Source of the DNA: Kordiimonadaceae bacterium
GTDB lineage: Bacteria; Pseudomonadota; Alphaproteobacteria; Sphingomonadales; Emcibacteraceae
DNA length: 12,606 bases
Assembly: GCA_018699075.1 (NCBI GenBank)
Contig: JABIPV010000309.1
Span: 1 to 12,606 of the forward strand
Direction: 5' to 3'
A model generated the notes under the pieces. It saw only the letters and a list, made by a program, of their open reading frames with translations, made no database searches and was not told the DNA's origin. The position numbers and the translations under genes were made by a program. This document shows, piece after piece, positions 1 through 6,712 of this stretch; positions within the stretch are counted from its first letter, which is position 1, and each line of letters begins with the position of its first letter.

Positions 1-1029
1 GGTGGTGCTGTTTATTCTCCGGCCATTACCGATTTTATCTTCATGGTCAAGGATAGCTCCTATATGTTCGTGACGGGGCCTGATGTTGTTAAAACAGTGA
101 CTAATGAAGTAGTTACTCAAGAAGAATTAGGCGGCGCGACCACCCATACCGTAAAATCTGGTGTGGCTGATAATGCCTATGAAAATGACATAGAGGCCAT
201 CAAGCAAACAAGACGACTCATTGATTTTGTTCCAGCAAGTAACAAAGAAAGCGCGCCTGTTAGGCAGAGCTTTGATCAGCATAACCGCGAAGAACTTTCC
301 CTTGATACCATTGTGCCTAATAATCCTAATCAACCCTACGATATGCATGAGCTTATCCGAAAAACCGTTGATGAAGGTGATTTTTTTGAAATTCAACCTG
401 ATTTTGCCAAAAACATTATTACCGGATTTGGCCGGATAGAAGGATCGACAGTTGGTTTCGTAGGTAATCAACCAATGGTTCTTGCGGGATGCTTGGATAT
501 TGATGCCTCGAAAAAGGCCGCGCGTTTCGTCCGTTTTTGTGATTGTTTTAATATTCCTATTGTGACGTTTGTTGATGTTCCTGGGTTTTTACCTGGAACA
601 GCTCAGGAATATTGCGGCGTGATCAAACACGGTGCCAAATTATTGTTTGCATATGGTGAAGCGACAGTGCCAAAGATTACAATTATTACCCGTAAGGCAT
701 ATGGCGGTGCATATGATGTTATGGCGTCAAAGCATTTGCGCGGTGATTTAAACTTTGCGTGGCCCACAGCTGAAATAGCGGTGATGGGCGCGGAAGGTGC
801 GGTGAAAATTATTTTCCGTAACGAAGCAAAAGATCCAGAAAAACTTGCTGAAAAAACACAAGAATATTCTGATAAATTTGCCAATCCATTCGTTGCTGCC
901 AAAAGAGGGTATATTGACGATGTGATAATGCCCCATGCGACACGGCGACGCATCAGTCGCGGGCTTCGTATGTTGAAAAATAAAGATGTTCAAAACCCGT
1001 GGAAAAAACACGATAACATACCGCTTTAG
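1..1029 (+). CDS. pccB: Propionyl-CoA carboxylase beta subunit (carboxyltransferase), 5'-truncated
   Basis: This is the C-terminal 342 residues of the carboxyltransferase subunit. The reading frame is open from base 1 (GGAVYSPAITDFIF), so the start lies upstream; about 170 residues are missing compared with the usual ~510. The subunit moves CO2 from carboxybiotin to propionyl-CoA to give (S)-methylmalonyl-CoA, in the cytoplasm, complexed with the biotin-bearing alpha subunit encoded next door. Visible family motifs are VDVPGFLPGTAQEY (codons from about 571), the oxyanion-type loop KAYGGAYDVMASKHLRGD (about 694-747), and WPTAEIAVMGAEGAV. The Asp in GGAYDVM (codon 715-717) is, from family knowledge, the residue that favours propionyl-CoA over acetyl-CoA. 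The usual EYGG reads EYCG here (Cys codon 613-615). The gene ends 9 bases before the pccA start, and its stop overlaps the pccA ribosome binding site. Confident call; other acyl-CoA carboxylase beta subunits are the only alternative. Confidence 0.95.
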   Translation, partial: GGAVYSPAITDFIFMVKDSSYMFVTGPDVVKTVTNEVVTQEELGGATTHTVKSGVADNAYENDIEAIKQTRRLIDFVPASNKESAPVRQSFDQHNREELSLDTIVPNNPNQPYDMHELIRKTVDEGDFFEIQPDFAKNIITGFGRIEGSTVGFVGNQPMVLAGCLDIDASKKAARFVRFCDCFNIPIVTFVDVPGFLPGTAQEYCGVIKHGAKLLFAYGEATVPKITIITRKAYGGAYDVMASKHLRGDLNFAWPTAEIAVMGAEGAVKIIFRNEAKDPEKLAEKTQEYSDKFANPFVAAKRGYIDDVIMPHATRRRISRGLRMLKNKDVQNPWKKHDNIPL

Positions 1030-1033
1030 GAGC
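1028..1033 (+). promoter_or_regulatory. Ribosome binding site of pccA, overlapping pccB stop
   Basis: AGGAGC begins within the pccB TAG stop and sits 5 bases before the ATG at 1039. It supports that ATG over the TTG at 1036 and suggests pccB and pccA are translated in step. Confidence 0.7.
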
Positions 1034-1038
1034 TCTTG

Positions 1039-3024
1039 ATGTTTAATAAAATTCTTATCGCTAATCGTGGTGAAATTGCTTGCCGGGTTATCAAAACAGC
1101 CCATAAAATGGGAATTGCCACTGTTGCGGTTTATTCAGATGCAGATGCGGATGCACTACATGTACGTTTGGCCGGTGAAAAAGTTCATATAGGTAATGCA
1201 CCCGCAGCAGAAAGTTATTTGATCGCGGATAAAATAGTCGCCGCGGCCAAAGAAACAGGTGCCGATGCCATTCATCCGGGCTACGGTTTTCTATCAGAAA
1301 ATGCTGATTTTTGTGAAAAACTTGAAAAAGAAGGTATTGCATTCATTGGACCTGGCGTTAAAGCCATTGGTGTTATGGGTGATAAAATATCATCTAAAAA
1401 GTTAGCAGAAGCGTCGGGCGTTAATACAATTCCAGGCTGCCTTGATGTGATTAAAGATGCAGAAGAGGCTGTGAAAATTGCTAAAGGTATCGGTTATCCC
1501 GTTATGCTTAAAGCATCGGCTGGCGGCGGCGGTAAAGGCATGCGCGTTGTTTATAATGATGATGAGGCCCGTAGTGGGTTTACTTCTGCTGTGAACGAAG
1601 CCGTATCAAGTTTTGGCGATGACCGGGTTTTTGCAGAGAAATTTATTGAAAACCCCCGTCATATTGAAATTCAAGTGCTGGGTGATAAACATGGTAACGT
1701 GATCCATTTGGTGGAACGTGAATGCTCTATTCAGCGTCGTCATCAAAAAGTAATCGAAGAAGCACCCAGTTCGTTTCTAACCCAAGAAACCAGAGACAAA
1801 ATGGGCGCACAGTCAATCGCACTTTCCAAAGAAGTAGATTATAGCTCCGCAGGCACGGTTGAATTTATTGTTGATAAAGACCAGAATTTCTATTTCCTCG
1901 AGATGAATACACGCTTGCAAGTGGAGCATCCCGTTACAGAATTAATTACGGGCGTTGACCTCGTTGAACAAATGATCCGTAGTGCATATGGTGAAGTTTT
2001 AAATATTGCCCAAGAAGATGTGAAAATTAATGGTTGGGCGATGGAAGCCAGAGTGTATGCAGAAGACCCACTTCGCGGCTTTTTACCATCAACAGGTCGT
2101 GTGACGGATTATATCCCACCAGAAGAAGGCGATCATATTCGCGTTGATAGTGGAATATATGAAGGCAGTGAGATTAGTATTTATTATGATCCGATGATTT
2201 CTAAAGTTATTTCATATGGCGTTGACAGAGAACAGGCTATTGAAAAGTTACGACTGGCCCTCGATGAATATTATATACGTGGTGTGGGACATAATATCGC
2301 GTTTTTATCAGATGTTCTAAAATCAAAACGTTTTAAAAGTGGTGATATTTCAACCAAATATATCGAAGAAGAATATGAGGACGGCTTTAACGGCGGCTCA
2401 TTAAGTCTTGAAGCTTGGAATATTATGATCGCAGTGGCCACGACTGTTCATTCGTGTGAAGTGGGTAGACAATCGACAATTGACGGTAAAATGAATGAAG
2501 ACGCGAGTTCATTTATGGAAAACTGGATGGTTGCTCTTGATGGTGAAATCCAGTCAGCTAATTTCTTGATGACCCAAGAAGGCTGTAATGTCATTACGGG
2601 TGGCTTAGTTTATAACGTGGAAACATTATGGTCACCTGGAACGCCTGTATTTTCAGCTAAAATTAATGATGAACAGTTTAATGTTGAAGTTGAATACCTA
2701 CTTGATGGTTATAAGCTTACTTTTGATGGTGCCAGTGAAATAGTTCATGTACGAAGCCAGCGTGAAACAGAACTTGCCGCATATATGCCTGAAAAAGTTC
2801 CGGCGGATATGTCAAAATATCTACAGTGCCCTATGCCAGGGCTTGTAGTTTCAATTGATGTAAGTGAAGGTGATAAAGTTCAAGCAGGTCAAAACCTTTG
2901 CGTGATTGAAGCCATGAAAATGGAAAATATCCTTTGTGCAGAACGCGATGCAACAATTTTAAAAGTATCTGCTGTTGCGGGTGACAGTCTTGCAGTGGAT
3001 GCTGTGATTATTGAATTTGAATGA
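1039..3024 (+). CDS. pccA: Propionyl-CoA carboxylase alpha subunit (biotin carboxylase and biotin carrier)
   Basis: This 661-residue protein uses ATP and bicarbonate to carboxylate its own biotin, which then feeds the PccB active site. Domains in order are: biotin carboxylase, about residues 1-445 (start MFNKILIANRGEIACRV; ATP-grasp glycine loop ASAGGGGKG at 159-167; catalytic EMNTRLQVEHP at 288-298 with E288, N290, R292 and E296); a linking BT-type region, about 460-590; and a C-terminal biotin carrier domain with EAMKMENI, the biotinyl lysine being K627, 34 residues from the end as is normal for the family. Length and domain order fit bacterial PccA rather than separate AccB/AccC. I chose ATG 1039 because AGGAGC lies 5 bases upstream; a TTG one codon earlier is also in frame. 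It forms an operon with pccB upstream and an acylphosphatase starting one base after its stop. 3-Methylcrotonyl-CoA carboxylase alpha is similar, but the pccB partner argues for propionyl-CoA. Confidence 0.95.
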   Translation: MFNKILIANRGEIACRVIKTAHKMGIATVAVYSDADADALHVRLAGEKVHIGNAPAAESYLIADKIVAAAKETGADAIHPGYGFLSENADFCEKLEKEGIAFIGPGVKAIGVMGDKISSKKLAEASGVNTIPGCLDVIKDAEEAVKIAKGIGYPVMLKASAGGGGKGMRVVYNDDEARSGFTSAVNEAVSSFGDDRVFAEKFIENPRHIEIQVLGDKHGNVIHLVERECSIQRRHQKVIEEAPSSFLTQETRDKMGAQSIALSKEVDYSSAGTVEFIVDKDQNFYFLEMNTRLQVEHPVTELITGVDLVEQMIRSAYGEVLNIAQEDVKINGWAMEARVYAEDPLRGFLPSTGRVTDYIPPEEGDHIRVDSGIYEGSEISIYYDPMISKVISYGVDREQAIEKLRLALDEYYIRGVGHNIAFLSDVLKSKRFKSGDISTKYIEEEYEDGFNGGSLSLEAWNIMIAVATTVHSCEVGRQSTIDGKMNEDASSFMENWMVALDGEIQSANFLMTQEGCNVITGGLVYNVETLWSPGTPVFSAKINDEQFNVEVEYLLDGYKLTFDGASEIVHVRSQRETELAAYMPEKVPADMSKYLQCPMPGLVVSIDVSEGDKVQAGQNLCVIEAMKMENILCAERDATILKVSAVAGDSLAVDAVIIEFE

Positions 3025-3025
3025 A

Positions 3026-3340
3026 ATGCTTGATAAAGGTTTAAAAGCAGTAAAATTATTAATTAGTGGTCGGGTTCAAGGAGTATGTTTCCGCCATTGG
3101 ACCGTTCAGACAGCCACAGCCCACTCACTGGATGGTTGGGTGCGTAATTTATCAGACGGGAATGTTGAAGCTTTACTTGTCGGTGAAGATAAACAAGTTG
3201 AGGCGGTGATATTAAAATGTAAATCCGGACCTTCTTCAGCGAAGGTGGATCATATTGAAATTACAAGCGCAATTGGGATCACACCTAAAGGGTTTAGCCA
3301 AAAACCAACATTAGATATTAATGAGCGAAGAGGGCAATAG
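3026..3340 (+). CDS. Acylphosphatase
   Basis: This small cytoplasmic enzyme of 104 residues hydrolyses acyl phosphates such as acetyl, carbamoyl or 1,3-bisphosphoglycerate phosphate groups. The family signature is complete: GRVQGVCFRHW carries the phosphate-binding Arg, and GWVRNLSDGNVEA carries the catalytic Asn. The C-terminus (KPTLDINERRGQ) runs slightly past the usual end near 90-95 residues and lacks the typical final F-x-I/V-R-Y pattern. The ATG at 3026 comes one base after the pccA TGA (3022-3024), so translation is probably by termination and restart; I see no strong ribosome site. A TTG at 3011 would give five more residues overlapping pccA and is less likely. Its link with propionyl-CoA carboxylase is notable, because biotin carboxylase works through carboxyphosphate, itself an acyl phosphate. 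A role in clearing that or propionyl phosphate is only inference. The gene faces lipB with 2 bases between the stops. Confidence 0.9.
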   Translation: MLDKGLKAVKLLISGRVQGVCFRHWTVQTATAHSLDGWVRNLSDGNVEALLVGEDKQVEAVILKCKSGPSSAKVDHIEITSAIGITPKGFSQKPTLDINERRGQ

Positions 3341-3342
3341 GG

Positions 3343-3981
3343 TTACTGGTCAAAAATAGGCCCCCATGTTCTTTGTAATGCCGCATCCACATCATTCATA
3401 TTTACCGGCAGGCCCAAATCAACCAATGACGTGACACCATGTTCTGATATGCCGCAGGGAACAATGCCTGTATAGTGGCTGAGGTCCGGTTCAACATTTA
3501 TACATATGCCGTGAAATGTGACCCATTTGCGTACTCTTACCCCAATAGCCGCGATTTTATCTTCGCGGGCTTGCTCTCTTTTTACCCAAACACCAACCCG
3601 GCCTTCACGACGTTCGCCCGTGATATTAAATTCGAATAAAGTATCGATAATCCATTGTTCTAGGTTCGCAACAAATTTTCTAACGTCTTTGCCACGCTTA
3701 TTTAAGTCAAGCATAACATAGACAACCCGTTGCCCTGGGCCATGATAAGTATATTGCCCGCCGCGTCCTGCTTCATATACCGGGAAGCGGTTTGGGGCGA
3801 GTAAATCTGTTTTGTTGGATGATGTTCCCGCAGTATAAAGGGGGGGATGTTCAACAAACCATACAAGTTCCGTTGCTGATCCGTTACGAATATCAGCCAC
3901 TCTTTCTTCCATGAACTGAATGGCATCTTGATAATCTGTAAGACCGTTACTAAATTTCCAGTCAATTGTCTTTGTCGTCAT
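3343..3981 (-). CDS. lipB: Octanoyl-[acyl carrier protein]:protein octanoyltransferase
   Basis: LipB transfers octanoyl from acyl carrier protein to the lipoyl domains of enzymes such as pyruvate dehydrogenase, 2-oxoglutarate dehydrogenase and GcvH; LipA then inserts sulphur. The protein has 212 residues, normal for the family. Diagnostic features are EHPPLYTAG (44-52), the substrate loop RGGQYTYHGPGQ (73-84), the catalytic lysine K142 in DKIAAIGVR, VTFHGICINV (154-163), and the catalytic cysteine C176 in GIVPCGI. All active-site residues are present. The ATG at 3981 is the first start in frame and gives a usual N-terminus; its ribosome site is weak. The gene stands alone on the minus strand, tail to tail with the acylphosphatase gene and divergent from fliN across a 104-base AT-rich gap. 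lipA is not in the window. Confidence 0.96.
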   Translation of the reverse strand: MTTKTIDWKFSNGLTDYQDAIQFMEERVADIRNGSATELVWFVEHPPLYTAGTSSNKTDLLAPNRFPVYEAGRGGQYTYHGPGQRVVYVMLDLNKRGKDVRKFVANLEQWIIDTLFEFNITGERREGRVGVWVKREQAREDKIAAIGVRVRKWVTFHGICINVEPDLSHYTGIVPCGISEHGVTSLVDLGLPVNMNDVDAALQRTWGPIFDQ

Positions 3982-3994
3982 GTTTCTATTATCT

Positions 3995-4024
3995 TTGCAT
4001 AATTAACCAAAAAATAACTATAAT
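3995..4024 (+). promoter_or_regulatory. Candidate sigma-70-type promoter for fliN
   Basis: TTGCAT (3995-4000), an 18-base spacer and a perfect TATAAT (4019-4024) lie in the lipB-fliN gap, about 60 bases before the fliN start. The -35 box matches the consensus at only three positions, and TATAAT-like strings are common in AT-rich DNA, so this is a moderate guess. I did not find a convincing promoter for lipB on the other strand. Confidence 0.35.
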
Positions 4025-4085
4025 GTCTCATTGTTTAGGGGTATATATTTATACTAATATAAAATTAAGTACAAAGGCTTAATAG

Positions 4086-4343
4086 ATGTCACAAGCAATA
4101 GACGATGTTGAAGTAGAACTAACAGTGGTTCTCGGTCAAAACCTCATGCCGGTAAAGCAACTACTGAAACTTGGCCGTGGCGCGGTTATTGAACTTCAAG
4201 AACATTGTGATAGTCCGGTGAAAATTTATGCTAATGGTGAGCTTATCGCCAAAGGTGAAATTATTGTTTCCGGCGAAAATATTGGTATTACCTTACTTGA
4301 AGGCGTAAAAGGTTATCGCGAACTTGGATTTTTGGAAAAATAA
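4086..4343 (+). CDS. fliN: Minimal FliN: flagellar motor switch SpoA-domain protein
   Basis: This 85-residue protein is almost only a SpoA (FliM/FliN C-terminal) domain. The stretch DVEVELTVVLGQNLMPVKQLLKL through GAVIELQEHCDSPVKIYANGELIAKGEIIV matches the FliN core, including the NGxLIAxGE segment that forms the dimer saddle. FliN builds the lower C-ring on the cytoplasmic side of the flagellar motor and helps set rotation direction and export. Typical FliN proteins have a further 20-60 N-terminal residues, which are missing here. No other flagellar gene is in the window: the neighbours are lipB and a tRNA. A ribosome site AAAGG at about 4073-4077 precedes the ATG. I judge it a real gene because the domain is complete and it has its own upstream gap. 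Whether it is the main motor FliN or a second copy cannot be told from this window. Confidence 0.9.
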   Translation: MSQAIDDVEVELTVVLGQNLMPVKQLLKLGRGAVIELQEHCDSPVKIYANGELIAKGEIIVSGENIGITLLEGVKGYRELGFLEK

Positions 4344-4422
4344 TATATTTTTTCATATTTTGATTGCGTCTAGGGCTTGCTTTTGTTACTCCACCACAAT
4401 TGATTTACCAAACTACGAATAT

Positions 4423-4511
4423 GCGGTCGTGGCGGAATTGGTAGACGCGCAGCGTTGAGGTCGCTGTGGGGTTTAAACCCCGTGGAAGTTCGAGTCTTCT
4501 CGACCGCACCA
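4423..4511 (+). tRNA. tRNA-Leu (anticodon GAG)
   Basis: This is a class II tRNA of 89 bases including an encoded CCA (4509-4511). The acceptor arms GCGGTCG (4423-4429) and CGACCGC (4501-4507) pair perfectly, with discriminator A at 4508. The D arm contains AATTGGTAGACGCG. The anticodon stem CAGCG/CGCTG (4450-4454/4462-4466) encloses loop TTGAGGT, giving GAG at 4457-4459, which reads CUC and CUU. The long variable arm has stem GGGG/CCCC around TTTAAA. The T arm has loop TTCGAGT with stem GGAAG/CTTCT, including one G-U pair. Confidence 0.97.
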
Positions 4512-4755
4512 AATTCCCATTTAAATATATGATAATAATAACACCTCCTCCGGTCACAGAGTTTGAGGGAACGGTTATTAAATCTAAAATTATTACCAAT
4601 TGCGGTGGTTGTATCGTTCCATTAAAGGGCGAATATATCCCATTTGATTAATATTCACGTGTAATGGACATTTAATCTTTTTTATTCTTGCGAATTGGTC
4701 AAAAATATTCTTTCATATATCCTATAAAATTAGAATGAGATCATAGGGAGATGAA
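4512..4755. other. Intergenic gap between tRNA-Leu and dipeptidase
   Basis: This 244-base gap holds the doubtful 40-residue frame and then an AT-rich leader. A T-rich stretch near 4671-4686 (ATTTAATCTTTTTTATTC) has no clear stem before it. TATAAAAT at 4723-4730 could be a -10 box for the dipeptidase gene, but I see no well-placed -35 box. AGGGAG (4745-4750) is the dipeptidase ribosome site. I found no copy of the tRNA 3' end that would mark an integration site. Confidence 0.5.
4529..4651 (+). CDS. Doubtful short reading frame after tRNA-Leu
   Basis: An ATG at 4529 opens a 40-residue frame starting MIIITPPPVTEF and ending GEYIPFD, with an NCGGC cysteine pair in the middle. I do not recognise it. 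There is no ribosome binding site before the ATG (the upstream bases are ATTTAAATAT), and extending the frame further upstream runs into the tRNA. It has no signal peptide or membrane segment. It may be chance, a remnant, or a small protein; I place it as low-confidence so the reader knows what the gap contains. Confidence 0.15.
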   Translation: MIIITPPPVTEFEGTVIKSKIITNCGGCIVPLKGEYIPFD

Positions 4756-5988
4756 ATGACCAAATTTAATGTGAAACGCCCCGTTTTAGCGGGAATGGTT
4801 TCTGTGGCTTCGCTTATGCTTGTCGGTTGCGGTGATCAAGGAAATGATACTGCTACGGAAACATCAATGGATAACAGCGTCGAAGCAATTCATGAACGCG
4901 TTGTAACGCTTGATAGTCACGTAGATATTCATGAAGATATGACTTTTGATCCCATATATGATCCTGGTTCAAATGATATTCAACAAGTTGACATTACAAA
5001 AATGGAAGAGGGAGGACTTGATTCTGCTCATTTCATTGTTTATGTAGGCCAAACCAAAAGAACACCCGAAGGCTATGCCCTTGCAAAAGAAAGAGCTCTT
5101 CGTAAATTTTCAGCTATTCATAGAATGACGGAACATTATCCGGACCGTATTGGATTTGCGAATACTCCGGATGAATTTGATGCCGTGGTCGCGAGTGGCC
5201 GCAAAGTAGCCATGATCGGAATTGAAAATGGTTATGTGATCGGAAAAGATTTGTCATTGGTAGAAGATTATTATAACCGTGGCGCACGTTATATGACACT
5301 CGCACATAATGGTCATAATGATATTTGCGATAGTGCAACTCCTCTTCCTGCTTTAGGTGACGAACAAGAAGAACATGGTGGCGTGAGCGATTTTGGATAT
5401 AAAGTGATTGATGAAATGAACCGTGTTGGCATGATGGTTGATATTTCACATGTTTCGGCAAAATGCATGATGCAAGCAACAGAATATTCTAAAGCGCCTG
5501 TGATCGCATCCCATTCGAGTGTCTATGCCTTGGCTGCTCATCAGCGTAATTTAACCGATGAACAATTAATGGCAGTTGCCGCATCAGGTGGTGTGGTGCA
5601 AATCGTAGGACTTGGTTCCTTCGTTAAACATCAACCTGCTCGTAATGAAGCCATAAGAGCTCTGCGCGAGCAAACGTCTGTGGGAACACCTGAATATGCA
5701 TCGGGTATGGCCGCTATTGAAGCAGAGTACCCAGAAGGTGTTTTAAAGGATTTTATTGATCATATTGTTTATGCAGTAGATTTGATCGGCGTGGACCATG
5801 TGGGGATTGTGTCTGATTTTGATGGTGGCGGTGGCCTTCCGGGTTGGAATAATGCGGCTGAAACCATGAATGTAACAGAGGCATTAATTGAACGTGGTTA
5901 TAGCGAAGAAGAAATTGCCAAAATTTGGAGTGGCAATATCATCGCTACTTGGCGTAGAGTTGATGAAGCGGCTTCGAAATTAAATTAA
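4756..5988 (+). CDS. Lipoprotein membrane dipeptidase, peptidase family M19
   Basis: This 410-residue zinc dipeptidase of the renal-dipeptidase family hydrolyses dipeptides, often including ones with a D-residue at the C-terminus. The N-terminus is a lipoprotein signal (positive start MTKFNVKRP, hydrophobic core, lipobox LVGC with C25), so the enzyme is probably lipid-anchored in the periplasm; residue +2 is Gly, consistent with outer-membrane sorting. The metal ligands of the family are all visible: H55 and D57 in DSHVDIH, bridging E157 in GIENG, H232 in DISHVS, and H253 in ASHSS. The SDFDG motif (353-357) supplies the catalytic-site Asp. The distance from H253 to SDFDG is about 30 residues longer than in the mammalian enzyme, because of a segment near 288-335. 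Start chosen at ATG 4756 with AGGGAG 5 bases upstream. It appears to be a single-gene unit; the substrate is unknown. Confidence 0.93.
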   Translation: MTKFNVKRPVLAGMVSVASLMLVGCGDQGNDTATETSMDNSVEAIHERVVTLDSHVDIHEDMTFDPIYDPGSNDIQQVDITKMEEGGLDSAHFIVYVGQTKRTPEGYALAKERALRKFSAIHRMTEHYPDRIGFANTPDEFDAVVASGRKVAMIGIENGYVIGKDLSLVEDYYNRGARYMTLAHNGHNDICDSATPLPALGDEQEEHGGVSDFGYKVIDEMNRVGMMVDISHVSAKCMMQATEYSKAPVIASHSSVYALAAHQRNLTDEQLMAVAASGGVVQIVGLGSFVKHQPARNEAIRALREQTSVGTPEYASGMAAIEAEYPEGVLKDFIDHIVYAVDLIGVDHVGIVSDFDGGGGLPGWNNAAETMNVTEALIERGYSEEEIAKIWSGNIIATWRRVDEAASKLN

Positions 5989-6090
5989 ATATTGATAGCC
6001 ATACAATTCGATATATTTGTAAAAAAATGGTCGATGTGTCAACGACGGCTACATTCATAACAGGTTATAGTTTGGAATTATCACCATAAG

Positions 6091-6097
6091 AAGGAGG
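6091..6097 (+). promoter_or_regulatory. Full-consensus ribosome binding site of first DUF1330 gene
   Basis: AAGGAGG matches the 16S rRNA tail completely and sits 5 bases before the ATG at 6103. It is the strongest ribosome site in the window and suggests high translation of the DUF1330 operon. A TATAGT box at 6066-6071 could be its -10, but no good -35 is placed upstream. Confidence 0.75.
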
Positions 6098-6102
6098 GCC
6101 CC

Positions 6103-6396
6103 ATGACGGGTTATTTAATTTTAGATATAGAAATATATGATTTTGAAGAATTTCAGAGTTACGCACAACAAGTTAAGTATTTGGTTGAAGATAGCACGGG
6201 TAAATATATTTTTCGCGGCGGAAATGTAGAAAATATTGTTGGTGATTGGCAACCAAGCCGCCTTGTCATTGTTGAGTTTCCAACAGTAGCAGAAGCCAGA
6301 GAATTATTTAACAGTGCCCGTTATAAGCCATTAAGAGAAATGGCGCAGAATAGCAGTAATATGAATGCAATCGTCGTCGAAGGATATGATTTTTAA
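6103..6396 (+). CDS. DUF1330 family protein, first of tandem pair
   Basis: This is a 97-residue cytoplasmic protein of the DUF1330 family, a small ferredoxin-like (dimeric alpha/beta barrel) fold of unknown function. Family hallmarks visible are the opening beta strand YLILDIEIYDFEEFQSY, the RGG turn (38-40), WQPSRLVIVEFP (49-60), and the closing Y-K-P-L-R helix followed by VVEGYDF. It has no signal peptide. By hand alignment without gaps it shares 39 of 97 residues with the next gene, so the two come from an old duplication. It opens a three-gene operon (12 bases to the next start). No catalytic residue is established for the family, so I assign no reaction. Confidence 0.88.
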   Translation: MTGYLILDIEIYDFEEFQSYAQQVKYLVEDSTGKYIFRGGNVENIVGDWQPSRLVIVEFPTVAEARELFNSARYKPLREMAQNSSNMNAIVVEGYDF

Positions 6397-6408
6397 CGGG
6401 AACGCAAT

Positions 6409-6702
6409 ATGAGTGCATTTTTAATTCTTGATGTGGATATCCATGATCCTGAAAAGTATAAAGGCTATATGGAAAAGGCGAAGCCGCTGGTAGATAAGTA
6501 CGGCGGAAAATACCATGTGCGTGGCGGACCTTTTGAAGTGATTGATGGCAGTTGGCAACCAACCCGGTTGGTGGTAATTGAATACCCGGATATGGCATCG
6601 GCGAAGGCGATGTATCTGAGTGAAGAATATGCGCCTTTAAAAGCGATCCGAGAAAGTTGCAGCACTGGCCATACGGTGATAGTTGACGGTTATAAAGTTT
6701 AA
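6409..6702 (+). CDS. DUF1330 family protein, second of tandem pair
   Basis: This 97-residue paralogue of the preceding gene has the same length and no gaps when aligned with it. The same landmarks are present: FLILDVDIHDPEKYKGY, RGG (38-40), WQPTRLVVIEYP (49-60), and YAPLKAIRE with VIVDGYKV at the end. This copy looks closer to the family pattern I know, for example in PxxYxxY and the G-G-K-Y turn, while the first copy is more diverged. It has no signal peptide. The ribosome site is weak (ACGGGAACG), so it may rely on coupling to the upstream gene. Its stop overlaps the ribosome site of the following lipoprotein gene. Function unknown. Confidence 0.9.
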   Translation: MSAFLILDVDIHDPEKYKGYMEKAKPLVDKYGGKYHVRGGPFEVIDGSWQPTRLVVIEYPDMASAKAMYLSEEYAPLKAIRESCSTGHTVIVDGYKV

Positions 6703-6712
6703 GGAAATAAAA

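Noticed and set aside
4405..4599. A 64-residue minus-strand frame over the tRNA (containing SRRLELPRGLNPTATSTL)
   Set aside because: This is the well-known false protein produced by translating the complement of tRNA-Leu.
4423..4755. tRNA-Leu as an integration site for a mobile element
   Set aside because: No integrase, no repeat of the tRNA 3' end and no change in gene character downstream; the following genes are ordinary.
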